64,000 nt of DNA from assembly GCA_013399875.1 (NCBI GenBank), contig VXAZ01010927.1, forward strand, positions 8,765-72,764, given 5' to 3'. Made by a program: the position numbers and the translations under genes. This DNA comes from Gymnorhina tibicen. Lineage: Eukaryota; Chordata; Aves; Passeriformes; Artamidae. Under the pieces are notes generated by a model, which was not told where the DNA came from, searched no databases, and saw nothing but the letters and a program-made list of their open reading frames with translations. Shown here piece by piece: positions 1-11,400 of this stretch (position 1 is the first letter of the stretch; each line of letters begins with the position of its first letter).

Positions 1-2189
1 TTTTTACAGTAAGGCTTCTGTTACTGTATACAAATTTTCTGACTAGCAATTTCATCTCCAGAAGTGAACATAGGCAACTCCCTCTGAGTTGCTGTCAATA
101 AATAACAAACAATACCAGAAAGATGTGCATACCTCACCCCTTGTGATAAAACTGTTAATTTTTTTCTGAGATGGGGGGGAAAAAAAAGAGGCATTTCAAA
201 TCCCAGTCTCTTACTAAACTGATCATTTTGCATCTGATGTCTGATGTTTGCAGACTGAATCCATAGAGAGAATTTTTTTTTCAGCTGAGTGTAACATAAT
301 GGTTTGCTGAAAGGTGTGGAAATAATTTTGGCAACTGAAAAGAGAAGACACAGTGTACAAATACAATTTCACCAACCAGTATTTTTCGAAACATATTGTG
401 CAGATTTAAAATGCATTTGGAATGAAGAAATAATTTCAGAAATGTAAGTGACTAAAATTTTTGTGTTTATAAGTAGATAAGAAGAAAGAGCTACAGTGGA
501 TATATTTTTCCTCGTCAATTAACATTTTCTGGGATTATTTTATGGCAGAGAGACTAAAGAGCATGAAATAACCTGTTTGTTCTATTAAACATCAGACAGC
601 TGGAGAGGTTTTTCTTTCTTGTGATAATTTCTGGGCTTGATTGTTATTTTTGACATGCTCACTGGTCCAGAATGGTAAGAAATCCTGGGAACAGACTGAG
701 ATATTTCAGTGCTTGGTGATGCCTTCGGTACCTTTTTTTTTTTTCCTACTGCTACATCTCTTGCTACTCCACAAGACACCAGGAAATCGAGCCATGGATC
801 CAGACATGTAGCCTTGAAAAGTTACATTTCTTTTACTTGACCACTGAGAGAACTGTTGTCTTTATTTTAAATTTTAAATAAACTAGGTTTAAAATTAGAT
901 AATTAAAAAAAAATAAAGACACCAAATATGTGATTCGTCTGCCTAAAACATTGCCACGAGGTAGCTACAGATTTCTGTGATCAAAACAAAAGGATGTACC
1001 TACCTTTCCATAACAACTAAATCAAAATCACATCTAATACCAAACACCTCCAGGTAAGTAAATTTGTCTTTGAAGATTAAAATTTCCTCATGTAGAATAT
1101 CTAAAAGAAACTGCTCAGACAGCTTTGGACTCAACTGGAAGGAAATACAAGAGAAGAAGCTTGTAGGCAGGTATAAAAATAATAAAAAGTATTCCGAATA
1201 AGAACAAAAAAAAGGGTTAATTCAGGTAAAAATTCAGATTTTAAAAGATATTTATCAATTTTTATTTTCATATTGTATTTACTTCTTTGGTAATTTTATT
1301 TGCCTTGTTTTCATATTTGTTTCATAACTATGAGTAAGTGAAGAAGCAGGTTTCAGGAAGGCAAAGCTGTCGTTATTAATTACAAGAGATGTATAAAGGT
1401 AGGTATTCCCCAGACACAAACCTCATTAACCCATGCACCATCCCATTAACCTAAACTCAGAAACGCTCCTGAGGCAGCCAGCAAACAATGGTATTTTGTC
1501 TTTGGGCAATAATCAGCTGAAACAGATGAATTTTAATACTTTATTACAAATTTCCAGATGGATATCCTCCATCACCGTAAATGTGGAGGAAAAAAGAAAG
1601 ACACAATTATGATTTCAGTGGAAACGGTGTTTGCGAGATCATAGCCTGAATAAATCTTTTTGATCACGGTTTTTTTTTTGGGTAGTCAGAGAACTGGCTC
1701 ACTGTGAGCAATTTTACCTACGTAAGTATCAGTTGAATTTTCTCCATCCTCTCCACTCAAAATCAGGATATTCATTCAAAACGACCCACCAGGACATGTA
1801 TGGGTGTACCATTTGTGGATATGGAAGCAGAGGCCCCAGGGTGGAAAATCAGACCATTATTGGCCATTTATTTGTCTCTTCAGTAGCCAGTTACGCCTGG
1901 ATTGAACATGACATTCTGCTAGTAAATCTATTTAGTATAAATTCATGACACAGATTTTAATGACTATAAAAGCAACAGCAAAGATAGAGAATGTGTAGCA
2001 AACACCCAGGATATTAAAAAAAAAAAAAACATTGCTGAGAAAATCAAGTTGAATTTCAGCAGGATTCCAACGGGAAGGAAGTGCAGCTCATAAAAAATTA
2101 GTTAAGTTCTTATTGTCTTGCATGACTGAGAAAACATAGCAGACATTTAGCAAATTTGGTTCTGCCAGGATATGAGGACAATAATAATG
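1..2189. other. Unique non-coding sequence, no gene seen
   Basis: AT-rich single-copy sequence. All open frames are 71 codons or shorter and none resembles a known protein. It holds only short homopolymer runs, for example T at about 734-745 and A at about 2015-2027. A consensus-like splice donor (CAG followed by GTAAGT) occurs near 1052, but I see no convincing acceptor upstream of it. It could be intronic or intergenic. Confidence 0.6.
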
Positions 2190-2545
2190 GAGTCATGGAA
2201 TCATGGAATGGTTTGGGTTGGAGGGACCTTAAAGCCCATCCAGTGCCACCCCTGCCATGGGCAGGGACACCTTCCACTATCCCAGGCTGCTCCCAGCCCC
2301 AGTGTCCAGCCTGGCCTTGGGCACTGCCAGGGATCCAGGGGCAGCCACAGCTGCTCTGGGCACCCTGTGCCAGGGCCTGCCCACCCTCCCAGGGAACAAT
2401 TCCTTCCCAATATCCCATCCAGCCCTGCCCTCTGTCAATTTGAATGCATTCCCCCTTGTCCTGTCACTCCATGTCCTTGTAAATTGTGTCTCTCCAACCT
2501 TCTCGTCAGGTACTGGGAAGCTTTAATAAGGTCACAGCAGATCTC
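2190..2545 (-). mobile_element. CR1 LINE, 3' end fragment
   Basis: This is the 3' untranslated end of a chicken-repeat-1 (CR1) non-LTR retrotransposon, inserted on the minus strand and 5'-truncated as is usual for the family. Read on the plus strand it opens with the terminal ATGGAATCATGGAATGG motif. The conserved blocks GGAGGGACCTTAAAGCCC, CCATGGGCAGGGACACC and TTCCTTCCCAATATCCCATCC then follow in the order known for CR1 3' ends. The five overlapping open frames here are by-products of the GC-rich repeat and encode nothing recognisable. Over about 150 bp it is close to the plus-strand copy near 33.8 kb, with about four mismatches by eye, so both belong to the same fairly young subfamily. The 5' boundary is approximate. 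Confidence 0.92.
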
Positions 2546-4059
2546 AGTTATGAGGAGCTTTTAAATGACTTTAAAAAGGTTAAAAATAATATTAACAATG
2601 TCAAATTCTGAGGCACGTAGCGAATGTTCAAGTTATATGGCTGCTTTTTTTTTTTAATTCCAGAGTTATATTTCAGGTTTGGGAATGCACACAGGCTCTT
2701 GGCATTTCCCTGCACTTCCATCCCTCCTGGTGGGAAAGATTAATTTGAACAGACAGATCAATAGTTGGACCAGGCAAGGAAAGGCTCCTGGGTCACCTGG
2801 TGGGAAAACAGCAGCTTGGATCATCTGGAAAGGAGGGAACTAGGAACTAAAGGGGTTACATCACACGAGCCCCACAAAGAAGATTAGAGAAATTTCTGCC
2901 TCTCTTTGTTCAGCATCTGCAGAGGGGACAGAGAGAAAACATTTAATTACCACACACCACTCCATCCTGAGCTCCACCACACACCACCCTTTAAAACACA
3001 ATGAAAATGTTGCTCTAGGTGCAGTAACAACAACGTTTTTAAAACATTCTGCACGTATTTAGAAACCAACAATAGTCACTTACTGAGAATTTTTTTATTG
3101 CCATCACTTAAACCTTGAATAACTAAAAATCATGAGCAATTTCAAGAAAAATGCCTTTTACTGTGCTTCTACTTAACCTGGTGTTCAGAATTCCCCGGCA
3201 ATTATTCAGTGAGTCTCTAATATTGCTGAACTTTCTATTGTCATCTGGTCAGTAAGAAAAAAAGTATTCACAGGGAAAAATTATGCAAATGAAAGGAAAA
3301 TAGCCTGGCTAAATGCAAAGATATCTAGTCCGAATAGTCACTGTTCTATTTCTTTTAATTTTGATCAATTTATTAAAGCTTTCTGACATGAAGAAATTTG
3401 TTGTTTGGGTTTGGGTTTTTTTTTAATATTAGATATTTGTAAATAAACTCGTGAAATATTTTGGGGTTTTGGGGTTTTTTTTCCTTAACCAGGTGAAGTT
3501 AAACAGAAAATTTTCTGATTTTTGTGATTACATAAGTTACATTTTTAAAAATGAATGTAGAGCATAAAAAAAACAACCCTGAGAATGGCTATATTGGAGT
3601 GGAGAGGCACAGGCTGTGTTTTTTTCATGCAGATCTTCTCCACCTTCAAGAATTTGTGGTCAGTAATGTAAATTACTGTGTTTTACACCTTCTAATGGAT
3701 ATTTCCCCTATTAATTTGCCTCGTGGATTTCTGAGGGCATTAATATCACTGGCATCCGGAACATCCTGTGGCAATGAACTCCCCAGTTTAACCACGCACT
3801 TTGTAAACTTCTTTTTTTGTTTTAAACCACCTGCCTGCTCACTTCATTTGATGCCCCCAGCTGTTACAGTATGAGAAACAGAGAATAATTCCAACCCATT
3901 GGCCTTCCCTGTGCCATTCATTTTATTTAACCTCTACCATGTTCCACACCAGTTTTCCTTTCCAGACTGAAAAGCCTTAATGTATTTTATCTTTTCATAC
4001 AAGCTCTTCTCAAAGTCTGATATTTTCTTCATCTGTGTACTTTTCCTTTCTTTTTCAAG
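2546..4059. other. Unique non-coding sequence with a T/G-rich patch
   Basis: No gene is recognised. A T/G-rich stretch at about 3397-3482 contains short T and G runs such as TTTTGGGGTTTTGGGG, in the style of the larger G/T blocks further along. The 107-codon open frame at 3551-3874 has no recognisable domain and is probably chance. Confidence 0.55.
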
Positions 4060-4135
4060 CAACGGAGAGCAGAAATAAATTGTGTCCTGTTCTGATATCA
4101 GCTATACAAGGCTAACACAGATCTTCCTGCTGCAG
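4060..4135 (+). other. Candidate non-coding exon (splice-bounded segment)
   Basis: A strong acceptor-like sequence (long pyrimidine tract, then TTTCTTTTTCAAG, ending at 4059) lies 76 bases before a strong donor-like sequence (CTGCTGCAG followed by GTAAGT, with GT at 4136-4137). All three forward frames between them contain a stop, so a real exon here would be untranslated or belong to a lncRNA. The call rests only on splice-site appearance. Such pairs also arise by chance in sequence this long, and there is no transcript evidence. Confidence 0.2.
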
Positions 4136-5715
4136 GTAAGTTTTCTGCATGGAAGTTCTGAAAGTTTTAATTTCCAAAATGCAAAGTGTTTTACTTGAGA
4201 AATATCCTAAGAAGGCTGCTTGCAGTCCAGAAAAGCAGTTAGGAAAAGGATTATTTTCCTTTGGCTTCAGTGAGGTCATTTATGTTCAAACTCAAAATGT
4301 TCATACTCAAAATTTTTATAGGTCATGAAGTATTCAGCATTTGTCAAACAGTATATATTGGAAACAGTATTTTTCCTACAGCTAGAAAAGCTGTAGAGAA
4401 AAAAAAAAAAGCTCTTAGAAAAGCTCTCAAAGCTTGTTCCAGGAGGTCAGAAGAAAGAAATAAAATTTTTAAAAAAATTAAAAAAAAAAAGAAACAGAAG
4501 GATAATTTACACGAAAGAAAGGTAAGTATATGGCCAAGATCATTACAGTGAAAATAAGGTCTAGATAATGAGATTTGTGAAGATTGGGAATGCAAATTAC
4601 AGCTAACGGACAGCTAAAAAAACAAAAAAGGAAAAATAATTAACGCTCAGTTTGCATACCTCAGAAATATATGTCTTTTTTTCCACGGTGTCTTTCATTA
4701 GGGTCGGTGGCTTGAGAGGGTGATCGTGAGCGTGGAAGAGCTGCTGATTCCTAATCCACGTAGTGATGAGCTGTGGCTAACTTGGGCAAACCAGAGGTGC
4801 AGCCACCACCCTCTGGGCAGTTTCTCACTGTCAGACCGAAATATTACAACTTACGACTTAAAACTTTTTCATGAAGGACTTTTAAAACTGCGTTGCAAAA
4901 GCCTCGGAGAAGACACCGCACCCTGAACGGGGCCCTGCCTGGGGCCTTACACTGCACATATTTTCAAAACCCCAACAATTTTCAGGCATTTATATACACT
5001 ACAACATCCAAGATTTCTCACAGACACTACCAAAAGTCTGCCCAGTGCATTGCATCATGGTGTAGGTGTTTTGTTTCTTTTAATTACTACCAGAACATCC
5101 TATCTATCTTTGTTTAATGGATTACCCAAGTTTTATCCAGATAAATAGTGCTTTATTAAATTAGTTCTCCTGGTTAGACAATTACTGTTAAGTTTTCTGG
5201 GGTGTACAAACCCAAGAAGTGGCTCCCTTACTGCAGCTGCAATTTATTAATCAATTTTTGTGGGGTGTATAGGCCTTTGACTCCTTAACTCTCTCAAGAT
5301 ATCATTCTTGTTCTATGACATCTAATTCATCTCTAGTTATATGACAACCTTTAAACCATTCTTTACTGAATTTTGTTCTTCAGCTATTGACTGAGTTCTC
5401 CAAGGAGTGTGCATCCATGGAGTTCCTTTCCTCACATGCAGTGAGGTAACTTCTCAGGGTTTTCTACTGGCACTCAGCCAACACAGATCTAAATCAAAAC
5501 CAGCTAAAAGAACACAGTTGAATATTGCTTAACTCATTAAACAGAGTTCCTTAAAAATTTTTTAGAGAATCACGAAACTGCTGGCTAACTAGGATATAAC
5601 TCGTTGTCACCACCTCCAAACTAACAAGGCTTCAGGTCCCACACACTTTCTTGCAGACAGACCAAAATTAGAGCAGTAATTATGGCTCCTCCTTTGCTTC
5701 TCTCCATGCAACCAG
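4136..5715. other. Unique non-coding sequence with A-rich tracts
   Basis: A-rich low-complexity runs at about 4398-4410 and 4464-4500 generate the lysine-rich frame at 4261-4551 and the phenylalanine-rich frame opposite it; I treat both as artefacts. A further donor-like AAAG|GTAAGT lies near 4520, without a good acceptor. No gene, RNA or interspersed repeat is recognised. Confidence 0.55.
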
Positions 5716-5811
5716 GGTCGGGATCTCGGCTTGATGGGAATTCGTCTGGACTGTGGGATTGGGCACGGGTGGTTCTGCAGAAAGAGCTGAGGAAAGGCTC
5801 TCAGCTGGAAG
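5716..5811 (+). other. Candidate exon, open reading frame, phase 1-1
   Basis: A pyrimidine-rich acceptor-like site (CTTCTCTCCATGCAACCAG, ending at 5715) and a strong donor-like site (GGAAG followed by GTAAGT, with GT at 5812-5813) enclose exactly 96 bases. One forward frame is fully open and would encode about 32 residues, including an N-S-S sequon and a W-D-W motif. In that frame both boundaries fall after the first codon base, so the exon would be symmetric (phase 1-1). The segment is richer in G+C and CpG than its flanks. The enclosing ATG frame runs 5682-5873. I do not recognise the peptide and see no neighbouring exon that clearly matches. It could be a chance pairing or a lncRNA exon. 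Confidence 0.2.
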
Positions 5812-6359
5812 GTAAGTGGACACAATTCATTGCTACAGAAAGACTTGAATTCCTTTACAGGGTGGGAGTCTAAATCAGGTCATTTTTCTCCACAAAACCC
5901 ATCTGGACCAATGAGGCCCATTCCAGAGTGAACATATCAAAGCAGCTTTAGGACCAGGGCTGCTGCACTGTCTCAGGGGAACATCAGGGCTTGGGAGTGC
6001 TGTGAGTACGTGGTTTTGAAGCCGTGTTCGTAGCCTGTTCCTAGATGTGCCTATCAAAAAGTGTTACTCAGACAACACAGACACTGCTGGATGAAAGCTA
6101 GGAGCAACGTGCGTCTTAAAACTTATTTTGCAGTTATGTTTTAGTGGTATTATTTATTCAAATACATGCACATATATTTTTTAGTGTATTTCAGCTGCCT
6201 AGGTTTGCAGTTGTGCCTGCTGCCTGATTTAACCAAAATGAAATAAAGTCGTTCAGGGGAAAAAAAAAAAAAAGAAAATTCAAGCAGATTTTCTTGGCTT
6301 GCACAAATCATCTTTTCACGTTCTTCCACACCATTCATTCCCAACATTAACTCTGAACA
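5812..6359. other. Unique non-coding sequence
   Basis: No gene or repeat is recognised. A 14-base A run lies at about 6260-6273. The segment ends at the target-site duplication of the adjacent LTR. Confidence 0.55.
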
Positions 6360-6364
6360 TCTTT
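6360..6364. repeat. Target-site duplication, left copy
   Basis: TCTTT lies directly outside the TGT end of the LTR and matches the five bases outside its ACA end at 7435-7439. A 5-bp duplication is typical of ERVL-type (class III) retroviral insertions; other groups more often give 4 or 6 bp. Confidence 0.6.
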
Positions 6365-6416
6365 TGTCGTAAATAAGGAGACAAGTCTCAAATTTTTAAG
6401 TAAAAATAAAATTGGG

Positions 6417-6422
6417 TTTATT
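6417..6422 (-). promoter_or_regulatory. LTR polyadenylation signal
   Basis: TTTATT on the plus strand reads AATAAA followed by CCC on the minus strand. It lies about 50 bases before the end of the LTR, the expected place for the signal that ends the R region. Confidence 0.6.
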
Positions 6423-6674
6423 ACAAAAAAATAGATTTGGAAAAGTACAGGCACACAAAAGTTAACAAAAAACACCGGGATCGGAGACGCTTCTGCCTGA
6501 CTGGCGTCAGCCCAGACCAGAGCTCTGTCGGTGCTGGGTGTATCTCAGCTAATCCCAGACACTAAAAACTTTACCCAAGTCTCAACGATTGAGATAGAAG
6601 CCAGCAGCAGCGCCAGGCATCCAGCCAAGGCTACTCCTATGGCTGAAAAGCGAAAATTTCTCTCGGGAGCTCTC

Positions 6675-6708
6675 CTTTATACCCCCCTAGCTCCTCCCCA
6701 GACCGCCC
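6675..6708 (-). promoter_or_regulatory. LTR core promoter: TATA box and GC box
   Basis: On the minus strand GGGCGG (6708-6703) is followed about 20 bases later by GTATAAAG (6682-6675), with G-rich sequence between. This is a standard arrangement for an RNA polymerase II promoter in a retroviral U3. Transcription would run towards lower coordinates, starting near 6650. Whether it is active cannot be read from the sequence. Confidence 0.6.
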
Positions 6709-7434
6709 ACTGTCCGGCCCCCAGGGCTTCCTGCAATTGGTCTCTTCCTTGATGAGGTAGTTTCCATCTGCCAATGGCTCGTGGCTAGGGTGGAGACAGA
6801 TCTTGGGTGATGTCACACTGGTTTTTATGGCGGGAAAAACCTCATTAATATTCCAGGTTGCCATGGAGCCAAATTACAGACCAACGGTCTGGTCACTAAA
6901 AATAGCACCTGGCTGCTCCAGGGGGCAAAGTCTCCTTAAGAAGCTGAACTTAACTTTAGACAAACTGGAACTTAGCGCAACCTTTAAAATATTAAATAGC
7001 CTCACGATTCATCTAAGAATATTCCAAAACCGTTAAAATACAACAGAATGGCTTCAACATCGACAGGGGAAAAGGGAAAGAAGGTCCAACTTAATTGTAT
7101 TACAAACAAATTGCGTTCTACTAGTGCAGAACTCAAAAGTAAAATCAACATGACATAAACAGGCAAACTATATTCCTGGGAAAGGTGAAAAAGGTGCCCC
7201 TACTCGTAAGTAAATTACAGATGGGCAAATAAATATGAGAATATAAATAAATAGCTTAAAACTCAAATGTTAGGATTTGAGGTTGGAAATTGGGGATATT
7301 GGGATTTTAACAACTTATTCTAACAGTTAACTATTTTTAACAATTAACCAATTAACTCAATTAACAGTTTATTATTTTTAACGTGGTCACAGGACATTAT
7401 GCAAAAACCAATCCTCCTAATTTCCTATATGACA

Positions 7435-7439
7435 TCTTT
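7435..7439. repeat. Target-site duplication, right copy
   Basis: TCTTT directly after the ACA end of the LTR matches the left copy at 6360-6364. Confidence 0.6.
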
Positions 7440-7999
7440 GATTATTGAGGTTACAGTAGACCATTTTAGGATATAAGTGCAGTTAGTTAAATAATACAAC
7501 ATTAAGTACTTCCAGAGCTTTACAATGCAGAAGCTTATCACAGTTAGAATAATTGAAAGATTAAGGTGCAGTCACCAATGACAATTCTCTGTGATTACCT
7601 GTCAGGTTGTTTGAAGGGCGATGCTGAATTAGGGGAAGAAGAAAATTTTCAAATATATACATTTTATATTCAACTTCTTAATTCATCAGCTAAGCAATAC
7701 AAATTTTTAGCCAATACTTGGATTTCTTGTAATGTTTATTGCATGTTAACTTTGGAAAAAATGCCTTGCAGCTATTTCTGCCATTTGTGTTTCTTGTATC
7801 ATGAGATTTTAGAGCTTCAGAGCAAAACCAGGAGGATTTGAAAAAAAGACATCTGAGGAAATAAGGAAATAATTCGATCTGGGTGAATTTTGGTGAATCT
7901 GTGCCCAGCCTCAGTGCACTGATGTGTTCCTGGAGCTGCACAAGCCATGGGAGACCGTGTGCTGCTTCTTCGTGGGGGTCACTTATAACAATTTAATCA
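7440..7999. other. Unique non-coding sequence
   Basis: AT-rich sequence between the solo LTR and a CR1 fragment. The 91-codon frame at 7566-7841 and the opposing 83-codon frame are not recognisable proteins. Confidence 0.55.
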
Positions 8000-8446
8000 T
8001 CTCACCAGCTCTGCAGGTGGGGTCTCAGCTGGGGGGGCAGAGGGGCAGAACCCCCCTGCCCTGCTGCCCACGCTGGGGCCCAGCCCAGCTCAGGGGGGGT
8101 TTGGGGTCCCAGCACAGGGGGTTTGGGGTCCCAGCTCAGGGGGTTTGGGGTCCCAGCTCTCCCCCACAGCTTCTCCCAGGGCTGCTCCATCTGCCCATCC
8201 CCAGCCTGGATCCAGCCCAGGGCTGCCCTGACCCAGGGGCAGCACCAGGACCTGGCTTGGTTAATCCTCATGAGATCCCCATGGGCCACTCCTGGGGATG
8301 TCCAGGTCCCTCTGGATGCCATCCTGTCCCTCAGGGGTGTCACTGCACCCTCAGCCTGGTGTCACCTGCAGACTGCTGGGGGTGCCTCGATGCCTCCATC
8401 TGTGTCATTGATGCAGATATTAAATCACACCGGTCCCAGTATATCA
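8000..8446 (-). mobile_element. CR1 LINE, internal fragment (end of ORF2), broken
   Basis: This is a minus-strand piece of CR1 from the C-terminal part of the reverse-transcriptase ORF. Read on the plus strand, recognisable blocks occur in CR1 order. They are GCAGGTGGGGTCTCAGC (about 8011), CCAGGTCCCTCTGGATGCC (about 8303), the GTGTCACCTGCAGACTG block, TGTGTCATTGATGCAGATAT (about 8400) and CCGGTCCCAGTAT near 8430. Both ends are missing, and the part normally between the first two blocks has been replaced by a G-rich tandem repeat. The 175-codon plus-strand frame and its overlaps read antisense to the element and are not genes. The reverse-transcriptase frame is not intact, so the element is dead. 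Confidence 0.82.
8087..8154. repeat. 22-bp G-rich minisatellite inside the CR1 fragment
   Basis: Three head-to-tail copies lie at 8087-8110 (24 bases, two extra G), 8111-8132 and 8133-8154, followed by a partial copy. Each unit has the form AGC(A/T)CAG5 TTT GGGG TCCC. Copies differ by one substitution and by the length of the G run. The paired G runs could form G-quadruplex-like structures, and GGGG with TCCC could also pair within a unit. It probably grew by slippage within the old CR1. Confidence 0.9.
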
Positions 8447-11400
8447 GCTGACTAGTTTTATATCAAATTATTTTGAGAGCTGGTTCAAATATAGACTTTG
8501 CCCTTCAGACACAGGCACTTAAAAAAGCTACCTTTAAACAAGTTACATGCAAAGGAAAAGAAAGCTTTCTGTTAACTGCAGTTTGAAGTTTCAGAACTGC
8601 ACCTGTCACAGTTATCTCAGAAGTGTATTCTGCTACACTGCTCGTGTTAGGAACAGTCAAATTACTGCACTCAGTTTGTGTGCAAGGTACAGAAATGTCC
8701 CTATACAGCAAACCACAAGTGTTGTACATCATATTCTGCTGCTGTTTTTCCGGGTGACCCGGACAATATTTTTCTCTTCCGATGCTTCAGTTTGTCTGGC
8801 TGCAAACTCGAAATTAAGATGGAAAATTCTTTTATTAATCAGATAAAAATCTACGCATTAAAAACCAAAGCAAGGCCCAATATAAGACACAGGTGGCTAC
8901 TAGTCAGGACTGTAGAGTTGAATAATTGACTTCTGACTTCACTGGAGCTTTGGTAGAGGTTAAACAGGGGCACCACAAGTGCAGAGCAGAAACCCAGCCT
9001 TACAAAGCAGAAACACAGCCTTACAAAGAGAATTTCTCATCAAAGTGTTGGCAGGTTAAGGAGTGACTGTGAAGGTTTGAGATCACAATTTCAGACTGAC
9101 ATGCCTCATTTCCCACACTTGTGCATTAGGCTTTCATTTTGTCTTTTGGATATGGTCCTAATGACTATTCATTTATACTGTGGTTCAATATATTCTCTAA
9201 AAGTAGTGCCTTCATTTTCTTAAGCTAATTTATGAATGGCATGATATGCTGTGATAGACTGTGATTAGATATTGCATTCCCTTGGCAATTGCACATTTGT
9301 ATCAAGGTTAGAATATTTTGAAGTTAAATTCTGTTCCTGGTCAAATTTTAGCATCTCTATCTGAACAAAGACAAACACACGCCTGAATTTACAAATATTA
9401 TGTCACTTTGTGAAATAGAAGCCATAAGACACTTATTGAAAAAAATAACTCCCTTTAACTCCGTATTTCACCCAATAAATTCAGCTGCAGGTATTCTTCC
9501 TTTAGATGCATCATATTAGAAAGGTTAAATAAGAGTTGTGTCACATTACAGAGCTCTGGTGTATAAGTATTGAAGTGTGAGGGGTTTTTTTCAGAAAGAA
9601 ATCTTTTTCTTCAACTCTCCAATTTATGCAGCAGAATGAGCCACAGTGATGCACAGCCCATAAAAACAGGAAGAATTTAATGCTGCTTTCTCACTGCAAC
9701 ATCAAGTCATATTTCCATATTTGCTGTCAGTACTTGAAACTCGTTACTGGAATGAAAATCAGACTGCCTTCTACAAAGACAAAATTTGCAGGTATTACAG
9801 GCAGAAAATGAAATAAATAGGTTATTTTCTGTTTTAAAAATATGATGGTGGTCCCATATCAATCGCATACTAGTTTGGAGATCATGTAAAATAACAGAAA
9901 TTGTTTTCCTAATAGATAGTACTTGATTTTTCCCTAGACCTATTTCAAGGCATTCAGTAAATAGTATATTTCCAGGTCAAGTTTAGTAAATTTAAGAAAA
10001 ATACCCATATAGGGCAATAGAAGGCAAAATTAGGATCAGGATTTGAATTGATGCATATATTTCATTATCAGTTTATTTATTGATTCTTACATAGAAAAAG
10101 AAAATCCCAAATAAACAGGCAAGGTTATTCTACTTCACAAGAGTTAAGATATATTTTTTCCTTCCCAGCTTTCCAGACAGCAGAAAACTTTCAAAATTCA
10201 CAAAATGAAAGAAGAGAAACCTGATGACTAGAAAGGCAGAGAATGTGCTGAGCTCCTTTGGTGTCCAGGGTCCTTTTAGGAGTCTCTTCAATACATGGTG
10301 CCACAGCAGAATCCAGAGGCCCCTCTATCCCATTTGCAGAGAAGGGGCAAAAAAAATTAGGTGTTCCATCTAAGGAGCCACCTATATTGATCATTCAAAA
10401 ATTCAGAGTACTTGGGGAGGGTTTTTGATCATTAGAGTATCAAAAAAAATCTACCAAAGCAAGGTTAATGCAAGTACATCCCTCCTTTTGAATCCAGTGC
10501 TAAGTTTCTTTTTAAAAATGGCAGGTTAAGAGGACAAATGCTGACAAGGGCACTCAGAAAGTTTCATCCATGTCCAGAAAAACACTCAGCTGGAAAAAGC
10601 CTAAAGAATGCCTGAATGGTGCCTGGAAAAAAATTATCTGAGGTGAATATAAAGTCTTTTCAAGGTGGCTTAAAAGTTGACCACAAGAGATTACAATTAT
10701 CCAAGTATCACACCTAGCACAGAGGAAAATAGGCTTTCAGGAAGGACCTCCTGAGTTGTCACCTTGAGGAAGTTCAGCCCCAGCTTTCTGATTAATATAT
10801 CTGTAGTGCAGCCAATGCACAGGCCTTTGATAAATCTGATTATTACTGTATCAAATAAGTGGCTCATTTATCAGCCCTTTTTGTAGCTTGGCTGAGCTCA
10901 CACGCGTGCCCGTGGAGGATAATCACACACAGAGCTTGCAGCAAAACAAATGGGTTTGTTCTTGCTGGCGTAGTAATTAGGGGGAGTTGGGGGAAGGAAG
11001 ACCAAGGGTTCAGAGTGTGAGTAGGACTGGGTGATCCAAACAGGAAAAACGTAACCAAAACTGTTCCTGACTGGAGAGCATTACTCGAGTTAAAAGCTTG
11101 CAATTGAGCAAAAAATTAATTTATTGACAAGCACTCGGAAAAAACTAAAATATATGTATAAAAGCACAGGTATTTCCTGGCCCATTACCAAAAGTAGAAG
11201 TAATGTCTTAATTTTTCATACGGGATTTGTAGGCATTTTGTACTGGTGTCCAGCATGCTGCAAATCTCCCAGACTGTGGGTTTAGCTGACATTTGAGTGT
11301 ATCTGTACAAAGAAATGCCAAAATGTGGCCTCCTAATTGCCCTGCCATGGCTTTTGTGTTGTGTTTCCACACCAGTTTCTAGTCTTTTTCATCCATGCTG

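Larger units (their letters stand above)
6365..7434 (-). mobile_element. Solo LTR of an endogenous retrovirus
   Basis: This is a 1070-bp long terminal repeat on the minus strand with no internal retroviral region attached. On the plus strand it begins TGTCGTA and ends TATGACA, so the termini form the inverted repeat TGTC(G/A)TA. Both sides are flanked by the same five bases, TCTTT. On the minus strand, U3 (about 7434 to 6650) carries a GC box at 6708-6703 and a TATA box, GTATAAAG, at 6682-6675. About 255 bases downstream comes AATAAA (6422-6417), then a short U5. The central part has more G+C and CpG than its flanks. The arrangement fits recombination between the two LTRs of a former provirus. 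The 5-bp duplication suggests an ERVL-like element, but I cannot assign a named family. The 73- to 77-codon frames inside it are not retroviral proteins. Confidence 0.75.

Noticed and set aside
2110..2564. Cluster of five overlapping frames of 69-130 codons
   Set aside because: All lie in a CR1 3' untranslated end, where stops are rare.
4261..4595. Lysine-rich plus-strand frame and Phe-rich minus-strand frame
   Set aside because: Produced by A-rich low-complexity runs.
7924..8455. 175-codon plus-strand frame and overlapping 110- to 113-codon frames
   Set aside because: They read across a CR1 fragment and its internal minisatellite, antisense to the element or out of frame, so they are not genes.
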